A stretch of 64,000 bases of DNA, taken from the NCBI RefSeq assembly GCF_003859805.1, contig NZ_RQZG01000008.1, forward strand, positions 141,912 to 205,911, read 5' to 3'. A model generated the notes under the pieces. The model was not told where the DNA came from, searched no databases, and worked only from the letters and a program-made list of their open reading frames with translations. The stretch is from Arachnia propionica (GTDB lineage: Bacteria; Actinomycetota; Actinomycetes; Propionibacteriales; Propionibacteriaceae). The translations under genes were made by a program, and so were the position numbers. Below, piece by piece: positions 8,962 to 19,587 of this stretch. How positions within the stretch are numbered: position 1 is the first letter of the stretch; each line of letters opens with the position of its first letter.

Positions 8962-9333
8962 TCAGTGCTCATCGACCCCGAGCACACCCGTGACCAGGGA
9001 GGTGACGAGACTGATCACGAGGCTGCCGAACAGCGCGGACCAGAAACCGTCCACGTGGAAGGGCAGCCCGAACTGCTGGCCCAGCCACGCGGTGAGCGTG
9101 AGCATCGCGGCATTGATGACCAGCAGGAACAGCCCGAGGGTGAGCAGGACCAGACAGCACGACAGGGCTGTCGTGATCGGTCGGACGACCGCGTTGACCA
9201 GGCCGAGGATCCCCGCGACCACGACCAGGGTGATCACGTACTGCTGATCGCTGTCGGCCGTGATCCGGACACCCGGCACCAACCAGACGGCCGCTGCCGT
9301 CGCGAGGGCACCGGCGATGAGCCGCAGAACCAT
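8962..9333 (-). CDS. phage-holin-family (Phage_holin_4_2, YvlD-like) small membrane protein
   Basis: About 123 residues with four hydrophobic segments (ALATAAAVWLVPGV, YVITLVVVAGILGLVNAVV, LVLLTLGLFLLVINAAMLTL, LFGSLVISLVTSLVTGVLG). The LGLVNAVVRPI and LGLFLLVINA motifs are characteristic of the widespread chromosomal family of four-helix proteins annotated as phage holin family. No lysis role is implied. GGAGG lies 8 bases upstream of the ATG at 9333; two earlier in-frame starts (GTG 9348, ATG 9339) are too close to it or lack a site. It lies between two tRNA genes. Confidence 0.8.
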   Translation of the reverse strand: MVLRLIAGALATAAAVWLVPGVRITADSDQQYVITLVVVAGILGLVNAVVRPITTALSCCLVLLTLGLFLLVINAAMLTLTAWLGQQFGLPFHVDGFWSALFGSLVISLVTSLVTGVLGVDEH

Positions 9334-9364
9334 CTTCATGACCTCCACGGTAACCGCAGCACGG

Positions 9365-9390
9365 AAAAGGCCCCCACGCTCGTGGGGGCC
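9365..9390 (-). terminator. Rho-independent terminator after tRNA-Gly
   Basis: Perfect 10-base stem GGCCCCCACG/CGTGGGGGCC (9369-9378 and 9381-9390) with a two-base loop. On the minus strand it is followed by TTTT (9368-9365). It starts 5 bases after the tRNA-Gly 3' end. Confidence 0.85.
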
Positions 9391-9395
9391 GATGG

Positions 9396-9466
9396 AGCGG
9401 ATGACGGGAATCGAACCCGCGTAGCTAGTTTGGAAGACTAGGGCTCTACCATTGAGCTACATCCGC
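9396..9466 (-). tRNA. tRNA-Gly (anticodon TCC)
   Basis: The minus-strand cloverleaf starts GCGGATGTAGCTCAATGG and ends CATCCGC plus discriminator T. The anticodon stem-loop CTAGT-CTTCCAA-ACTAG carries TCC. The T-arm GGGTTCGATTCCC is canonical. CCA is not encoded. A strong terminator follows at once. Confidence 0.95.
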
Positions 9467-9564
9467 GCAACTCGAGCGAGTCTAGCAGCAAGTCGTCGGT
9501 GTGCCCACTTCGCGGCGGGCGCTAGACTGACGCGCGACCATTTTCAACTTCCAGGAGTCCGCAC

Positions 9565-10965
9565 GTGCCCAGCACCTTTGAGAAGCTCAGCCCCACCCGG
9601 GTCAAGCTCACCGTCGAGATCCCGTTCGCCGATCTGAAGCCCCACCTCGACAAGGCATACAAGGAGATCGCGCAGAGCGTCAACATCCCCGGTTTCCGCA
9701 AGGGCAAGGTGCCTGCCGCAGTCATCGACCAGCGCTTCGGGCGTGGCGTGGTGCTGCAGGAGGCCATCAACGAGGCCCTGCCCATCGCCTACCAGCAGGC
9801 CGTGACCGAGGCCGGGGTCGTGCCCCTCGCGCAGCCCGAGATCGATGTCACCAGGCTCGAGGACAACGAACTCGTCGAGTTCGTCGCCGAGGTCGATGTC
9901 CGTCCCGAGTTCGACCTGCCGGACTTCAGCGCGATCAAGGCCGAGGTCGACGCCCTGGGTGACCAGGAGGAGCAGGTGGAGGAGCGGATCAACCTGCTCC
10001 GCAAGCGTTTCGCCACCATCACGGAGGTCGACCGCAAGGCCAAGAAGGGCGACGTGGTGACCATCGACCTGACGGCGTCCCAGGACGGCGAGGAGCTCGA
10101 CGAGGCCGCGACCACCGGCTTCAAGCTCACCATCGGTGAGGACCAGGGCATGATCGAGGGTCTCGACGAGGCCGTGCGGGGACTCAAGGCCGGCGAGTCC
10201 GCGACCTTCACCTCCACCCTGGTCGGTGGCCCACAGCGTGGCCAGGAGGCGGAGATCACCGTCACCGTCACGCAGGTGGCGGAGGAGGAGCTGCCCGCCC
10301 TCGACGAGGAGTTCGCCCAGAACATCTCCGAGTTCGACACGGTCGAGGAGATGCGTGAGGACCTGGCCCGGGCCGTCGAGGCCCAGGCGAAGGCCGAGCA
10401 GCTGGCCGAGGCCCGCGACAAGGTGCTGGAGGCGGTGCTCGAGAAGGTCGAGATCGAGCTGCCCGAAGGGGTGCTCAGCCGTGAGCTGGAGGCGCGTCGC
10501 GCGCAGATCTCCGAGCAGCTGGCCCGCGCAGGGCTGGATGTCGAGACCTACCTCGCCCAGGCCGAGGACGAGGACGCCAAGGACGCGGAGGAGTTCTGGG
10601 CCCAGGTGGACGAGCGTTCCACCCAGGCGCTCAAGGCGCAGCTGCTGCTCGACAGGTACGCCGACGAGAACGAGGTCCCCGTCGCGCAGCAGGAGCTCAC
10701 CGAGCTGATCCTCCGTCGTGCAGCGGAGTCCCAGACCACTCCGCAGGACGTGATGAACCACATGATCGAGCACAACCACATGGGTGAGTGGATGCAGGAG
10801 ATCCGCCGGGGCAAGGCGCTGGCCGCGATCTGCGAGGCCGCCACCGTGGTCGACTCGGAGGGCAACACGATCGAGATGGCCCCCGAGGCCCCGGCCGATG
10901 TCGAGGTCCTGGAGGAGGCCGAGCCGGTCGAGGACGGCGAGCCCGAGGTCGACGAGAAGGAGTGA
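9565..10965 (+). CDS. tig: trigger factor, ribosome-associated chaperone
   Basis: 466 residues, the usual length. The ribosome-docking signature GFRKGKVP is at residues 43-50. An FKBP-type peptidyl-prolyl isomerase domain follows (KKGDVVTIDLTAS to about residue 240), then the long helical C-terminal chaperone arms and an acidic Glu/Asp-rich tail. It binds nascent chains at the ribosome exit tunnel. Start GTG at 9565, with AGGAG 8 bases upstream. Placement just before the Clp protease genes is the common bacterial arrangement, linking folding with proteolysis. Confidence 0.95.
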   Translation: MPSTFEKLSPTRVKLTVEIPFADLKPHLDKAYKEIAQSVNIPGFRKGKVPAAVIDQRFGRGVVLQEAINEALPIAYQQAVTEAGVVPLAQPEIDVTRLEDNELVEFVAEVDVRPEFDLPDFSAIKAEVDALGDQEEQVEERINLLRKRFATITEVDRKAKKGDVVTIDLTASQDGEELDEAATTGFKLTIGEDQGMIEGLDEAVRGLKAGESATFTSTLVGGPQRGQEAEITVTVTQVAEEELPALDEEFAQNISEFDTVEEMREDLARAVEAQAKAEQLAEARDKVLEAVLEKVEIELPEGVLSRELEARRAQISEQLARAGLDVETYLAQAEDEDAKDAEEFWAQVDERSTQALKAQLLLDRYADENEVPVAQQELTELILRRAAESQTTPQDVMNHMIEHNHMGEWMQEIRRGKALAAICEAATVVDSEGNTIEMAPEAPADVEVLEEAEPVEDGEPEVDEKE

Positions 10966-10968
10966 GTG

Positions 10969-12054
10969 ATGGGGGCGAATGAGCAGGGACGGTCCCTCGG
11001 CCTGCCGAAACTCGCGATCGCCGCCCTCGTGCTGGGTGCCATCGCATTGAGTCTCGGGCTGCTGAAGGAACTGAGCGCCGTCATCGCCCCCACCTTCCTC
11101 GCGGTCAACCTGCTGATCGCCTCGTTCCCGATCTACACGGCCCTGACCGGACGCAGGGCTCCCAGCCCGGTGGCGGCCATCGTCACCGGGCTGGTGGTGC
11201 TGCTGATCTTCCTGGCCTCGCTCGGGGCCATCGTGTGGTCCGGCACGGCGATGGTCCAGTCACTGACGGCCTACGGTCCGCAGTTCACGAGTCTCTACGC
11301 GCAGTTCATCGACTGGCTGGCCGGGCTGGGCTTCGACCAGACCGCACTGCTCAACCAACTGAAGTCCATCTCCCCGAGCAGCGTGATCGGGCTGGTCGGC
11401 AACGTCGTCTCCGAGATATCGAGCGCCACCGGGCTGGTGCTGGTGGTCCTCATCGCCATGGTCTTCATGGTCATGGACCTGCCCTCGGTGGGGCGTCGCT
11501 TCGCCGTCACGGATCGGCTGCACCCGGACTTCACCGACGCGCTCGACTCCCTCACCCACGGCATCCGTCGGTACTGGCTGGTGACCACGCTGTTCGGCCT
11601 CATCGTGGCGCTGGCCGACGGTGTGGTGCTCGTCTCGGTGGGGGTGCCGCTGCCCCTGGTGTGGGTGATCCTGAGCTTCATCACGAACTACATCCCCAAC
11701 ATCGGGTTCATCATCGGACTGCTGCCGCCGGCCCTGCTCGCGCTCTTCGAGAAGGGGCCCTGGGCCGCCGTCGTGGTGGTGGTCGCCTACAGCGTCCTCA
11801 ACTTCGTGATCCAGTCCATCATCCAGCCGAAGTTCACCGGTGACGCGGTGGGCATCTCCCCGACGGTGTCGTTCCTGTCCCTGTTGCTGTGGACCGCCGT
11901 GTTCGGGGCTCTGGGTGCGCTGCTGGCCCTCCCGCTGACCCTGACGGTCAAGGCCCTGCTCATCGACAACGACCCGAAGGCCCGGTGGGTCGGTGCCTTC
12001 CTCGCCTCCGACCCCGACTCGGTCGACACCAGCGACTGTGCGGACCACAACTGA
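10969..12054 (+). CDS. AI-2E family (PerM/TqsA-type) membrane permease
   Basis: About 361 residues with eight predicted membrane segments: two near the N-terminus, a long soluble stretch, then TGLVLVVLIAMVFMVMDLP, GLIVALADGVVLVSVGVPLPLVWVILSF and the family signature NYIPNIGFIIGLLPPALLALFE. The C-terminal pair ends with GALLALPLTLTVKALL. The family exports small molecules or ions; an autoinducer-2 role is not implied. The start overlaps the trigger factor region closely (stop TGA at 10963, ATG at 10969). Function beyond membrane transport is not clear. Confidence 0.85.
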   Translation: MGANEQGRSLGLPKLAIAALVLGAIALSLGLLKELSAVIAPTFLAVNLLIASFPIYTALTGRRAPSPVAAIVTGLVVLLIFLASLGAIVWSGTAMVQSLTAYGPQFTSLYAQFIDWLAGLGFDQTALLNQLKSISPSSVIGLVGNVVSEISSATGLVLVVLIAMVFMVMDLPSVGRRFAVTDRLHPDFTDALDSLTHGIRRYWLVTTLFGLIVALADGVVLVSVGVPLPLVWVILSFITNYIPNIGFIIGLLPPALLALFEKGPWAAVVVVVAYSVLNFVIQSIIQPKFTGDAVGISPTVSFLSLLLWTAVFGALGALLALPLTLTVKALLIDNDPKARWVGAFLASDPDSVDTSDCADHN

Positions 12055-12147
12055 GACACGACGGTGCGCATTGGGCGGGCCACACTTGGTTTGTCGGGGA
12101 CAGTCGGTAACTTTGTCCTCGTGACCGACAAGCGAAACGAGATCTCC

Positions 12148-12744
12148 ATGGCTGCGCCGCAGGGGCCGGGCCTGGGGTTGACTGACAACGTCTACGCCTC
12201 CCTGCTCGCCAACCGCATCATCTTCCTGGGCTCCGAGGTGCGTGACGAGAACGCCAACGCCATCTGCGCCCAGATGCTGCTGCTCAACGCCGAGGACCCG
12301 CACTCGGACATCTACCTCTACATCAACAGCCCCGGCGGTTCCGTCGACTCCGGCATGGCCATCTTCGACACCATGCAGTGGATCAGCAACGACGTCGCCA
12401 CCGTCGCGATGGGTCTGGCCGCCTCGATGGGACAGTTCCTGCTGTCGGCGGGCACTCCCGGCAAGCGGTACGCGCTGCCGCACAGCCGGATCATGATGCA
12501 CCAGCCGTCGGGTGGCCTCGGTGGCACCGCATCCGACATCCGCATCCAGGCGGAGCAGTCGTTGCACATCAAGAAGACGATGGCTGAACTCATCGCCCAG
12601 CACACGGGGCAGAGCATCGAGCAGATCGAGGCGGACTCGGACCGTGACCGGTGGTTCACCGCCGAGCAGGCACTCGAGTACGGCTTCATCGACCACGTCT
12701 ACGAGCGCGCGTCCCAGATCAACGAGAAGGCCCCCAACCAGTGA
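12148..12744 (+). CDS. clpP1: ATP-dependent Clp protease proteolytic subunit ClpP1
   Basis: Serine peptidase of about 198 residues. Counting from the ATG at 12148, the triad is Ser93 (in GLAASMGQ), His118 (in MMHQP) and Asp167 (in SDRDRWF), with the spacing known from ClpP. A GTG at 12121 would add nine residues; neither start has a strong ribosome site, and the ATG gives the more usual length. It overlaps the ribosome-site region of clpP2, two bases apart. In actinobacteria ClpP1 and ClpP2 form a mixed double ring that degrades proteins delivered by ClpX or ClpC. Confidence 0.93.
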   Translation: MAAPQGPGLGLTDNVYASLLANRIIFLGSEVRDENANAICAQMLLLNAEDPHSDIYLYINSPGGSVDSGMAIFDTMQWISNDVATVAMGLAASMGQFLLSAGTPGKRYALPHSRIMMHQPSGGLGGTASDIRIQAEQSLHIKKTMAELIAQHTGQSIEQIEADSDRDRWFTAEQALEYGFIDHVYERASQINEKAPNQ

Positions 12745-12746
12745 AC

Positions 12747-13349
12747 ATGAACTACTACATCCCGCAGTGGGAGGAGCGCACCAGCTACGGGCTGCGCCGC
12801 GTCGATCCCTACACCAAGCTCTTCGAGGACCGGATCATCTTCCTCGGCACCCCCATCAACGACGAGATCGCCAACGCGGTCATGGCACAGCTGCTGTGCC
12901 TCCAGTCGATGGACTCCGAGCGTCAGATCTCCATCTACATCAACTCGCCCGGTGGCTCGTTCACGGCACTGACGGCGATCTACGACACGATGCGCTACAT
13001 CAAGCCGGACATCCAGACGGTCTGCCTGGGACAGGCGGCCTCGGCCGCCGCCGTGCTCCTGGCCGCAGGGACCAAGGGCAAGCGGCTGGCGCTCCCGAAC
13101 AGCCGCATCCTGATCCACCAGCCCGCCACCGAGGGGGGCTACGGTCAGTCCTCGGACCTGGAGATCCAGGCCAAGGAGATCATGCGCATCCGCGAGCTGA
13201 TGGAGCACATGCTGGCCTCCGACACCGGCCAGGACGTGGCGAAGATCAGCCGTGACATCGAGCGTGACAAGTACCTGACGGCCCAGGAGGCCGTGGAATA
13301 CGGCATCGTCGACGACATCCTGCCGTCCCTGAAGGAAATGAATCCCTGA
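12747..13349 (+). CDS. clpP2: ATP-dependent Clp protease proteolytic subunit ClpP2
   Basis: 200 residues from the ATG at 12747; a GTG two codons upstream (12741) overlaps the clpP1 stop. The catalytic set is Ser99 (GQAASAAAV), His124 (LIHQP) and Asp174 (IERDKYL). The N-terminal [14 protein letters not shown] segment is typical of actinobacterial ClpP2. Expressed with clpP1 as one translational unit; clpX follows after about 90 bases. Confidence 0.94.
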   Translation: MNYYIPQWEERTSYGLRRVDPYTKLFEDRIIFLGTPINDEIANAVMAQLLCLQSMDSERQISIYINSPGGSFTALTAIYDTMRYIKPDIQTVCLGQAASAAAVLLAAGTKGKRLALPNSRILIHQPATEGGYGQSSDLEIQAKEIMRIRELMEHMLASDTGQDVAKISRDIERDKYLTAQEAVEYGIVDDILPSLKEMNP

Positions 13350-13443
13350 TCACGGTGACCGGTCCGGGTGTTGTGTCCCCGAGGGACCCCCCGGACCGGT
13401 ACTGTGGTGGACGACCGCGGCGCGGTCGGAAGGAGTGGGCGGC

Positions 13444-14724
<1,281 letters not shown>

Positions 14725-14771
14725 ACGTTCGCAGCTGTTCCCGTGGGGCGGAACTCCGGTAGGTTTGGCCC

Positions 14772-17700
14772 ATGACTTCCGGCTATCTCCGCTTCCCCCA
14801 CATCCATGGTGATCAGGTGGTCTTCGTCGCCGACGACGACCTGTGGTTGACGACGGTGGCGGGCGGTCGGGCACATCGACTCACCGCAGAACACGTCCCG
14901 GTCCGATCACCTCGTTTCTCCCCGGACGGGACCAAGATCGCCTACGTGCTGGGCGAGCCCGGCAACCAGGACCTGTGGGTGCTGGACCTCGACGGTGGCC
15001 GTCGTCGGCTGACCTGGCTGAGTGCCCGACGGATGCAGGTCTCCGGGTGGGCCGATGACAAGCACATCCTCATGGCCTCCATGCACAACGAGGCACTCAG
15101 GGCACTGTCCTGGGTGTACTCGGTCTCCCTCGACGGGGACGTCGAACGCAAGCCGTGGGGTCCTGCGATGAGTGCAGCCATCCACCCTGACGGACGTGTC
15201 GCCGTGGTGTCGCCGAACTTCCGGGGACCGGAGCACTGGAAGCGATACCGGGGCGGGATGGCGAACCGGGTGTGGGTCTCCATCGCCGACGGCAAGGACT
15301 GGAGTCGGGTCCTCCCGCAGGAGACCGCGAGCCTCACCGGCGCCACCTGGTGGCGGGACCGGCTGATCTTCACCTCGGACCTCGGGGCGAGGCTGCCGAA
15401 GAGCGTCAAGGACCAGGGGCAGGTCTGGAGCGTGCGTCCGGATGGCACGGACCTGCGCAACCACACCCATCACACGTTCGAGCAGGGTTACTGCCGGGAT
15501 GCCACCACCGATGGTCAACGGGTGATCTATCACGCCCGTGGCCAGATCTACTGGATGCAGAACCTCGATTCGAAACCGAGACGGCTCAACGTCAAACTGG
15601 CCCTGGGGGCACCGGACCAGCAGACGGTGGAGGGCACCGATCGGCTGGACGGCATCGCCCCGGACCACGGCGGCGACGGCTCACTGCTCGTGTGGCGTGG
15701 CCAGGCCTGGTTCCTCACCCACCGCTCCGGTCCGGCCAGGGCGCTGTCCGATCTGCCCGGGGTGCGGATCCGGGAGGCGATCCCGCTGGGCCGCAGTGGA
15801 AAGGGCATCTGGGCCACCGATGCGGAGGGCGAGGACTGCCTGGAGATCGTCCAGCTCGACGGGGACGGCGACCCGCGTCGGATCTGTCACGGTGCCGTGG
15901 GCCGGGTGCTCGCCCTGGCCGCGTGCCAGGACGGCAGTCGCGTGGCCGTGGCCTCGCACGACGGGGCCATCCACGCCGTGGACGTCGCTGCGGGCACGGC
16001 ACGCAGGGTGGGGCTCTCGGCCGGGGGCGAGGCCACCGGGTTGACCTTCAGCCCTGACGGTCGTTACCTGGTGTGGCGGGAGGCCTTGCGGGGTGAGGGG
16101 GCCGTCGGGAGGCTGGTCGGCCACGACTTCTCCGAGAACAAGGGATTCACCCTGACGCGGGGACGGTTCAACGACTTCAGCCCCACGTTCAGTCTCGACG
16201 GGAAGTACCTGTGGTTCCTCTCCAGTCGCAACATCGACCCGGCCTACGACGAGCTCGGTTTCGACCTGGGGTTCACCAACACGGTCCGCCCCTACGTCAT
16301 CCCGTTGCGGGCCGAGGACCCGGCACCGTTCGGGCCGTCCGCGGACGGCTGGGCCATCAGCGATGGCGATGACGCGGACAAGAAGGGGGCAGCCCACGAC
16401 AGGTCCGAGGGCGAGGAGACGAAACAGGAATCGCTCGTCCTCGAGGTCGAGGGTGCGGAGGACCGGATGGTCCCGCTGCCGGTGCCGGCCGGACGCTATG
16501 ACCAGTTGATGCCCACCTCGGGTGGCATCGCATGGCGCAGGCTGAACCCGTATGCGGGAGTGCTGGGCAGTGGTCGTCCGCCCGGCTCGGAGTCCAAGGA
16601 CACCGTCGAGGCCTTCGACCTGTCGCGCCGGAAGAGCACGGTGCTGGTCGAGGCCTGTGATGACGCCGCCGTCAGCGGGGACGGCAAGCAGCTGATCGTG
16701 CGCAACGGGGACGAGCTGTGGGTGCAGGGCAGCGACGCCAGGCCCGAGGACGACGAGGCGAGGATCACCGTGGACCTGGGACGTCTGCGTCGTACCCAGC
16801 AGCCCCGTGACGAGTGGCGGCAGATGTTCGACGAGAACGCCCGTCTGATGCGGGACCACTTCTGGCGTGAGGACATGAACGGGGTGGACTGGGCAGCCGC
16901 GTGTGCGGCGTACCGGCCACTGATCGAGGAGATCACGACCCACGACGACCTCGTCGACGTGCTGGAGGAGACCGTCGCCGAGCTCAACACCTCTCACGCC
17001 TACGTCATCCCACCCCACGGTGAGGGGGACCAGCGGGTCGCGTGGCTGGGGGCCGAGTTCCGCCGCAACAGCAAGGGTGAGATCGTCATCGCACGGATCC
17101 TCGACGGGGAGTCCTCGGACCCGATGGCCCGTTCACCGTTGCGGGCCGCCGGGGTGGCGGCCAGACCCGGGGACGTGATCCTCGCCGTCGATGGTCGCCT
17201 GACCGCCGAGGTCCCGGACATCAACGCCCTGCTGCTGGGGGCGGCGGGCAAACCCGTCGAGCTCACCCTGGTGCGGGGACGGATGAAGCGACGGGTCGCC
17301 GTCGTGCCGGTCGAGTCCGAAGGGCCGCTGCTCTACCACGAGTGGGTCGCGGCCCGGGCGGCCCGGGTGGAGAAGAAGTCCAACGGCCGGGTCGGCTACC
17401 TGCACGTGCCGAACATGATGGCCCAGGGCTGGGCCGAGTTCCACCGACTCATCGACGAGGCCAGCCGCAAGGAGGCCGTCGTGGTGGACGTGCGCTACAA
17501 CGGGGGCGGCCACACCTCCTCACTGGTCCTGGAGCGATTGAGCCGCAAGGTGGTGGCCTGGGGGATGGGGCGTCACCACCAGGACGCGGAGCCCTACCCG
17601 TTCCAGGGCATGCGTGGCCCGGTGGTCTTCGTCACCAACCCCTACGCGGGATCCGACGGCGACATCATCACGGCTGCGGCGCAGAACCTGAAACTGGGCC

Positions 17701-17990
17701 CGGTGGTGGGGGAGCGCTCCTGGGGTGGGGTGATCGGGATCGACGGTCGTTTCGACCTGGTCGATGGCACCGTGGTGACCCAACCGCGGTACGCGTTCGC
17801 GTTGGACAAGCAGGGTTTCGGGGTGGAGAACCACGGCACCGTCCCGGACATCCCGGTGGAACTGTCACCCGCCGACTGGGAGGGTGGGGTGGACAGGCAG
17901 CTGGACGTCGCTGTCGCCGAGGCCCTGGCCCGGCTGCAGAAGAAGGCCGCGGCCAAACCCCCGGTGCTCCCGCCCCCCGCGTTCCGCTGA
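14772..17990 (+). CDS. tricorn-like S41 family serine peptidase with beta-propellers and PDZ domain
   Basis: 1072 residues. The N-terminal two-thirds contain beta-propeller repeats (SPRFSPDGTKIAYV, GLTFSPDGRYLVW, FSPTFSLDGKYLWF). A helical domain (RDHFWREDMNGVDW) is followed by the catalytic C1 domain with HAYV (His742), a PDZ segment (ARPGDVILAVDGR) and the S41 core YAGSDGDIITAAAQ with catalytic Ser961. The RSWGGVIGI motif matches archaeal tricorn protease. Such enzymes cut peptides downstream of Clp or the proteasome. It follows clpX by 47 bases, so it may act on the products of ClpXP. No signal peptide, so cytoplasmic. Confidence 0.88.
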   Translation: MTSGYLRFPHIHGDQVVFVADDDLWLTTVAGGRAHRLTAEHVPVRSPRFSPDGTKIAYVLGEPGNQDLWVLDLDGGRRRLTWLSARRMQVSGWADDKHILMASMHNEALRALSWVYSVSLDGDVERKPWGPAMSAAIHPDGRVAVVSPNFRGPEHWKRYRGGMANRVWVSIADGKDWSRVLPQETASLTGATWWRDRLIFTSDLGARLPKSVKDQGQVWSVRPDGTDLRNHTHHTFEQGYCRDATTDGQRVIYHARGQIYWMQNLDSKPRRLNVKLALGAPDQQTVEGTDRLDGIAPDHGGDGSLLVWRGQAWFLTHRSGPARALSDLPGVRIREAIPLGRSGKGIWATDAEGEDCLEIVQLDGDGDPRRICHGAVGRVLALAACQDGSRVAVASHDGAIHAVDVAAGTARRVGLSAGGEATGLTFSPDGRYLVWREALRGEGAVGRLVGHDFSENKGFTLTRGRFNDFSPTFSLDGKYLWFLSSRNIDPAYDELGFDLGFTNTVRPYVIPLRAEDPAPFGPSADGWAISDGDDADKKGAAHDRSEGEETKQESLVLEVEGAEDRMVPLPVPAGRYDQLMPTSGGIAWRRLNPYAGVLGSGRPPGSESKDTVEAFDLSRRKSTVLVEACDDAAVSGDGKQLIVRNGDELWVQGSDARPEDDEARITVDLGRLRRTQQPRDEWRQMFDENARLMRDHFWREDMNGVDWAAACAAYRPLIEEITTHDDLVDVLEETVAELNTSHAYVIPPHGEGDQRVAWLGAEFRRNSKGEIVIARILDGESSDPMARSPLRAAGVAARPGDVILAVDGRLTAEVPDINALLLGAAGKPVELTLVRGRMKRRVAVVPVESEGPLLYHEWVAARAARVEKKSNGRVGYLHVPNMMAQGWAEFHRLIDEASRKEAVVVDVRYNGGGHTSSLVLERLSRKVVAWGMGRHHQDAEPYPFQGMRGPVVFVTNPYAGSDGDIITAAAQNLKLGPVVGERSWGGVIGIDGRFDLVDGTVVTQPRYAFALDKQGFGVENHGTVPDIPVELSPADWEGGVDRQLDVAVAEALARLQKKAAAKPPVLPPPAFR

Positions 17991-17996
17991 TCCCGG

Positions 17997-19391
17997 TCAG
18001 CTCGCCGATCGGGCGCAGGACTTCGCCAGGGCGCGTTGCAGGCACTGGGCGAATCCCCGGGCCGCACTCGGGGTCAGCGCCCCGTAGTGCAGCAGCAGGG
18101 CGTGGTGGCGGGGCCGCATGGCGAAGTCACCCAGGGCAGAGACCTGGTACCCCGAGCGTTCAAGCTGCATCTGCACCGCCAGCTCGTCCGCCCCATCGGG
18201 CAGCTGCAGCACGATCTCGGTGCCGCTCGGCTCCCCGAGGGCCTGGACCTCGGGCACCACTTTCGTGAGTTGCTTGAGCAGGGCGTCCCGGCGTTCCTGG
18301 CACAGTGACAGGGCACGGTTGCGGTGTCGGTACAGCGCGCCGGAGCTGATGAAATGGGCCAGGGCGCGTGCGGGGAAGTCCGAGACGGGGGCGAGGTCCT
18401 CGGCGCGTCGGTGGAACCCGGGGTTCGTGATGAGCCAGACCACGGCCAGCTCGGAGCTCAGCAGCTTGGCCGGGGACCCGAGGTAGACCACCTGGGCCCC
18501 CGGCGGTGCCATCGAGAACAGGGTGGGTTCCGGGGCACGTCCGAAGACGAACTCGGCATCGAGGTCGTTCTCGATGATGAGGCCACCGGTGCGCACCGAC
18601 CAGTCGAGCAGCTCCCGGCGACGCTGCTCGCTCATGGTCACCCCGGTGGGCCACTGCCTGGCCGGGGTGACGTGGACGGCACGATCGGTGCCGGTCAGCA
18701 TGTCGATCCGGAGCCCGTGCTCGTCGACCGGCAGGCATCGCACCCGGCAGCCGTGGTCGATGAAGTGACGTTGGATGCGGGGATAGCCCGGGTCCTCGAC
18801 GACGATGCCCTGTCCCCTCAACTCGGCGCTGTGGACGATGTCGGCGACCACGCTGCCGATGCTGGGACGCAACACGACCTGTTCGGGGGCGAAGGTCATG
18901 CCCCGGAAGGAACGCAGGTGCTTGTGGAGTGCGGCGATGAGGTCCTGCGGTCCGCTGCGGGAGCAGTCCGGGGCGATGGCACGTCGCCAGGCCCGGTTCC
19001 ACTCGCGTTGGTCGAGGGCGGCCTCGTGCATGTCGGCGGGGACCGTCAGGTTGAGTGTGCGTTTCGTGCTGTCGGGCTCACTCGTGGGGGCGGGCGAGGG
19101 CGCGGCACCGGAGTCCAGGAGACTCCGCGCTCCGGGGCACACCGTGGTGCCACTGCCGTGGACGGAACGGACCACACCCAGACCGGCCAGTGTCTCGTAG
19201 GCCTGCACGACTGAGGAACGGGAGATCCCGTGGGACTCCGCCAGGCTGCGGGAGGAGGGCAGTGGGTCGTCGTCGAGGAGACTGCCGTCGGTGATCGCGG
19301 TGAGGATGGCTGAGACCACCCGCTGGGCGATCGGGTGGATCTCGGGGTCCATGATGAGACGTGGGTGCAGCTCCGGTGCTCTCCTGGCCAT
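17997..19391 (-). CDS. MocR/GabR-type regulator (wHTH plus aminotransferase-like PLP domain)
   Basis: 464 residues. The N-terminal GntR winged helix includes PLPSSRSLAESHGISRSSVV and LAGLGVVRSVHGSGT. A Pro/Ser linker leads to a fold-type I aminotransferase-like domain: VVVEDPGYPRIQRH, IIENDLDAEF (PLP-Asp position), and VYLGSPAKLLSSELAVVW, where the Lys of SPAK takes the PLP-anchoring place. MocR regulators sense amines or B6 vitamers through PLP. It is transcribed divergently from the ethanolamine operon with 196 bases between, and no other eut regulator is nearby, so it probably controls that operon (inference). It is convergent with the tricorn-like gene, 6 bases apart. Confidence 0.87.
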   Translation of the reverse strand: MARRAPELHPRLIMDPEIHPIAQRVVSAILTAITDGSLLDDDPLPSSRSLAESHGISRSSVVQAYETLAGLGVVRSVHGSGTTVCPGARSLLDSGAAPSPAPTSEPDSTKRTLNLTVPADMHEAALDQREWNRAWRRAIAPDCSRSGPQDLIAALHKHLRSFRGMTFAPEQVVLRPSIGSVVADIVHSAELRGQGIVVEDPGYPRIQRHFIDHGCRVRCLPVDEHGLRIDMLTGTDRAVHVTPARQWPTGVTMSEQRRRELLDWSVRTGGLIIENDLDAEFVFGRAPEPTLFSMAPPGAQVVYLGSPAKLLSSELAVVWLITNPGFHRRAEDLAPVSDFPARALAHFISSGALYRHRNRALSLCQERRDALLKQLTKVVPEVQALGEPSGTEIVLQLPDGADELAVQMQLERSGYQVSALGDFAMRPRHHALLLHYGALTPSAARGFAQCLQRALAKSCARSAS

Positions 19392-19453
19392 GGGGGAAGG
19401 CTACCCGGCACGTGGGCTGCAGGACACCGGTTCACCCGGGTGTCGGGTCACCC

Positions 19454-19465
19454 AGGTGGTCACCT
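19454..19465. promoter_or_regulatory. inverted repeat AGGTG-GT-CACCT in the mocR/eutH gap
   Basis: A perfect five-base inverted repeat with a two-base centre lies in the 196-base region between the divergent MocR regulator and eutH. Position suits an operator for either transcript. It is short enough to occur by chance in GC-rich DNA. Confidence 0.35.
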
Positions 19466-19510
19466 GTCACGGGCCAAAGTGGTCTGGGCTGAGTGGGTGA
19501 CGCCGCGCAA

Positions 19511-19533
19511 AACTGGCCACTGCAAGGCCAGTT
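19511..19533. promoter_or_regulatory. inverted repeat AACTGGCC-N7-GGCCAGTT upstream of eutH
   Basis: Perfect eight-base arms (19511-19518 and 19526-19533) around ACTGCAA, 54 bases before the eutH start. It could be a regulator site or an RNA hairpin in the leader. No T-run follows, so it is not a normal terminator. Confidence 0.5.
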
Positions 19534-19587
19534 GGCAGGCCTCGGGGATGGTCCCGGGGTGGTCGGCTCCAGGAGAAGGAAGTCAAG

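Noticed and set aside
8962..9333. Phage holin suggesting a prophage
   Set aside because: The family name is historical; the protein is a common chromosomal four-helix membrane protein and no phage genes surround it.
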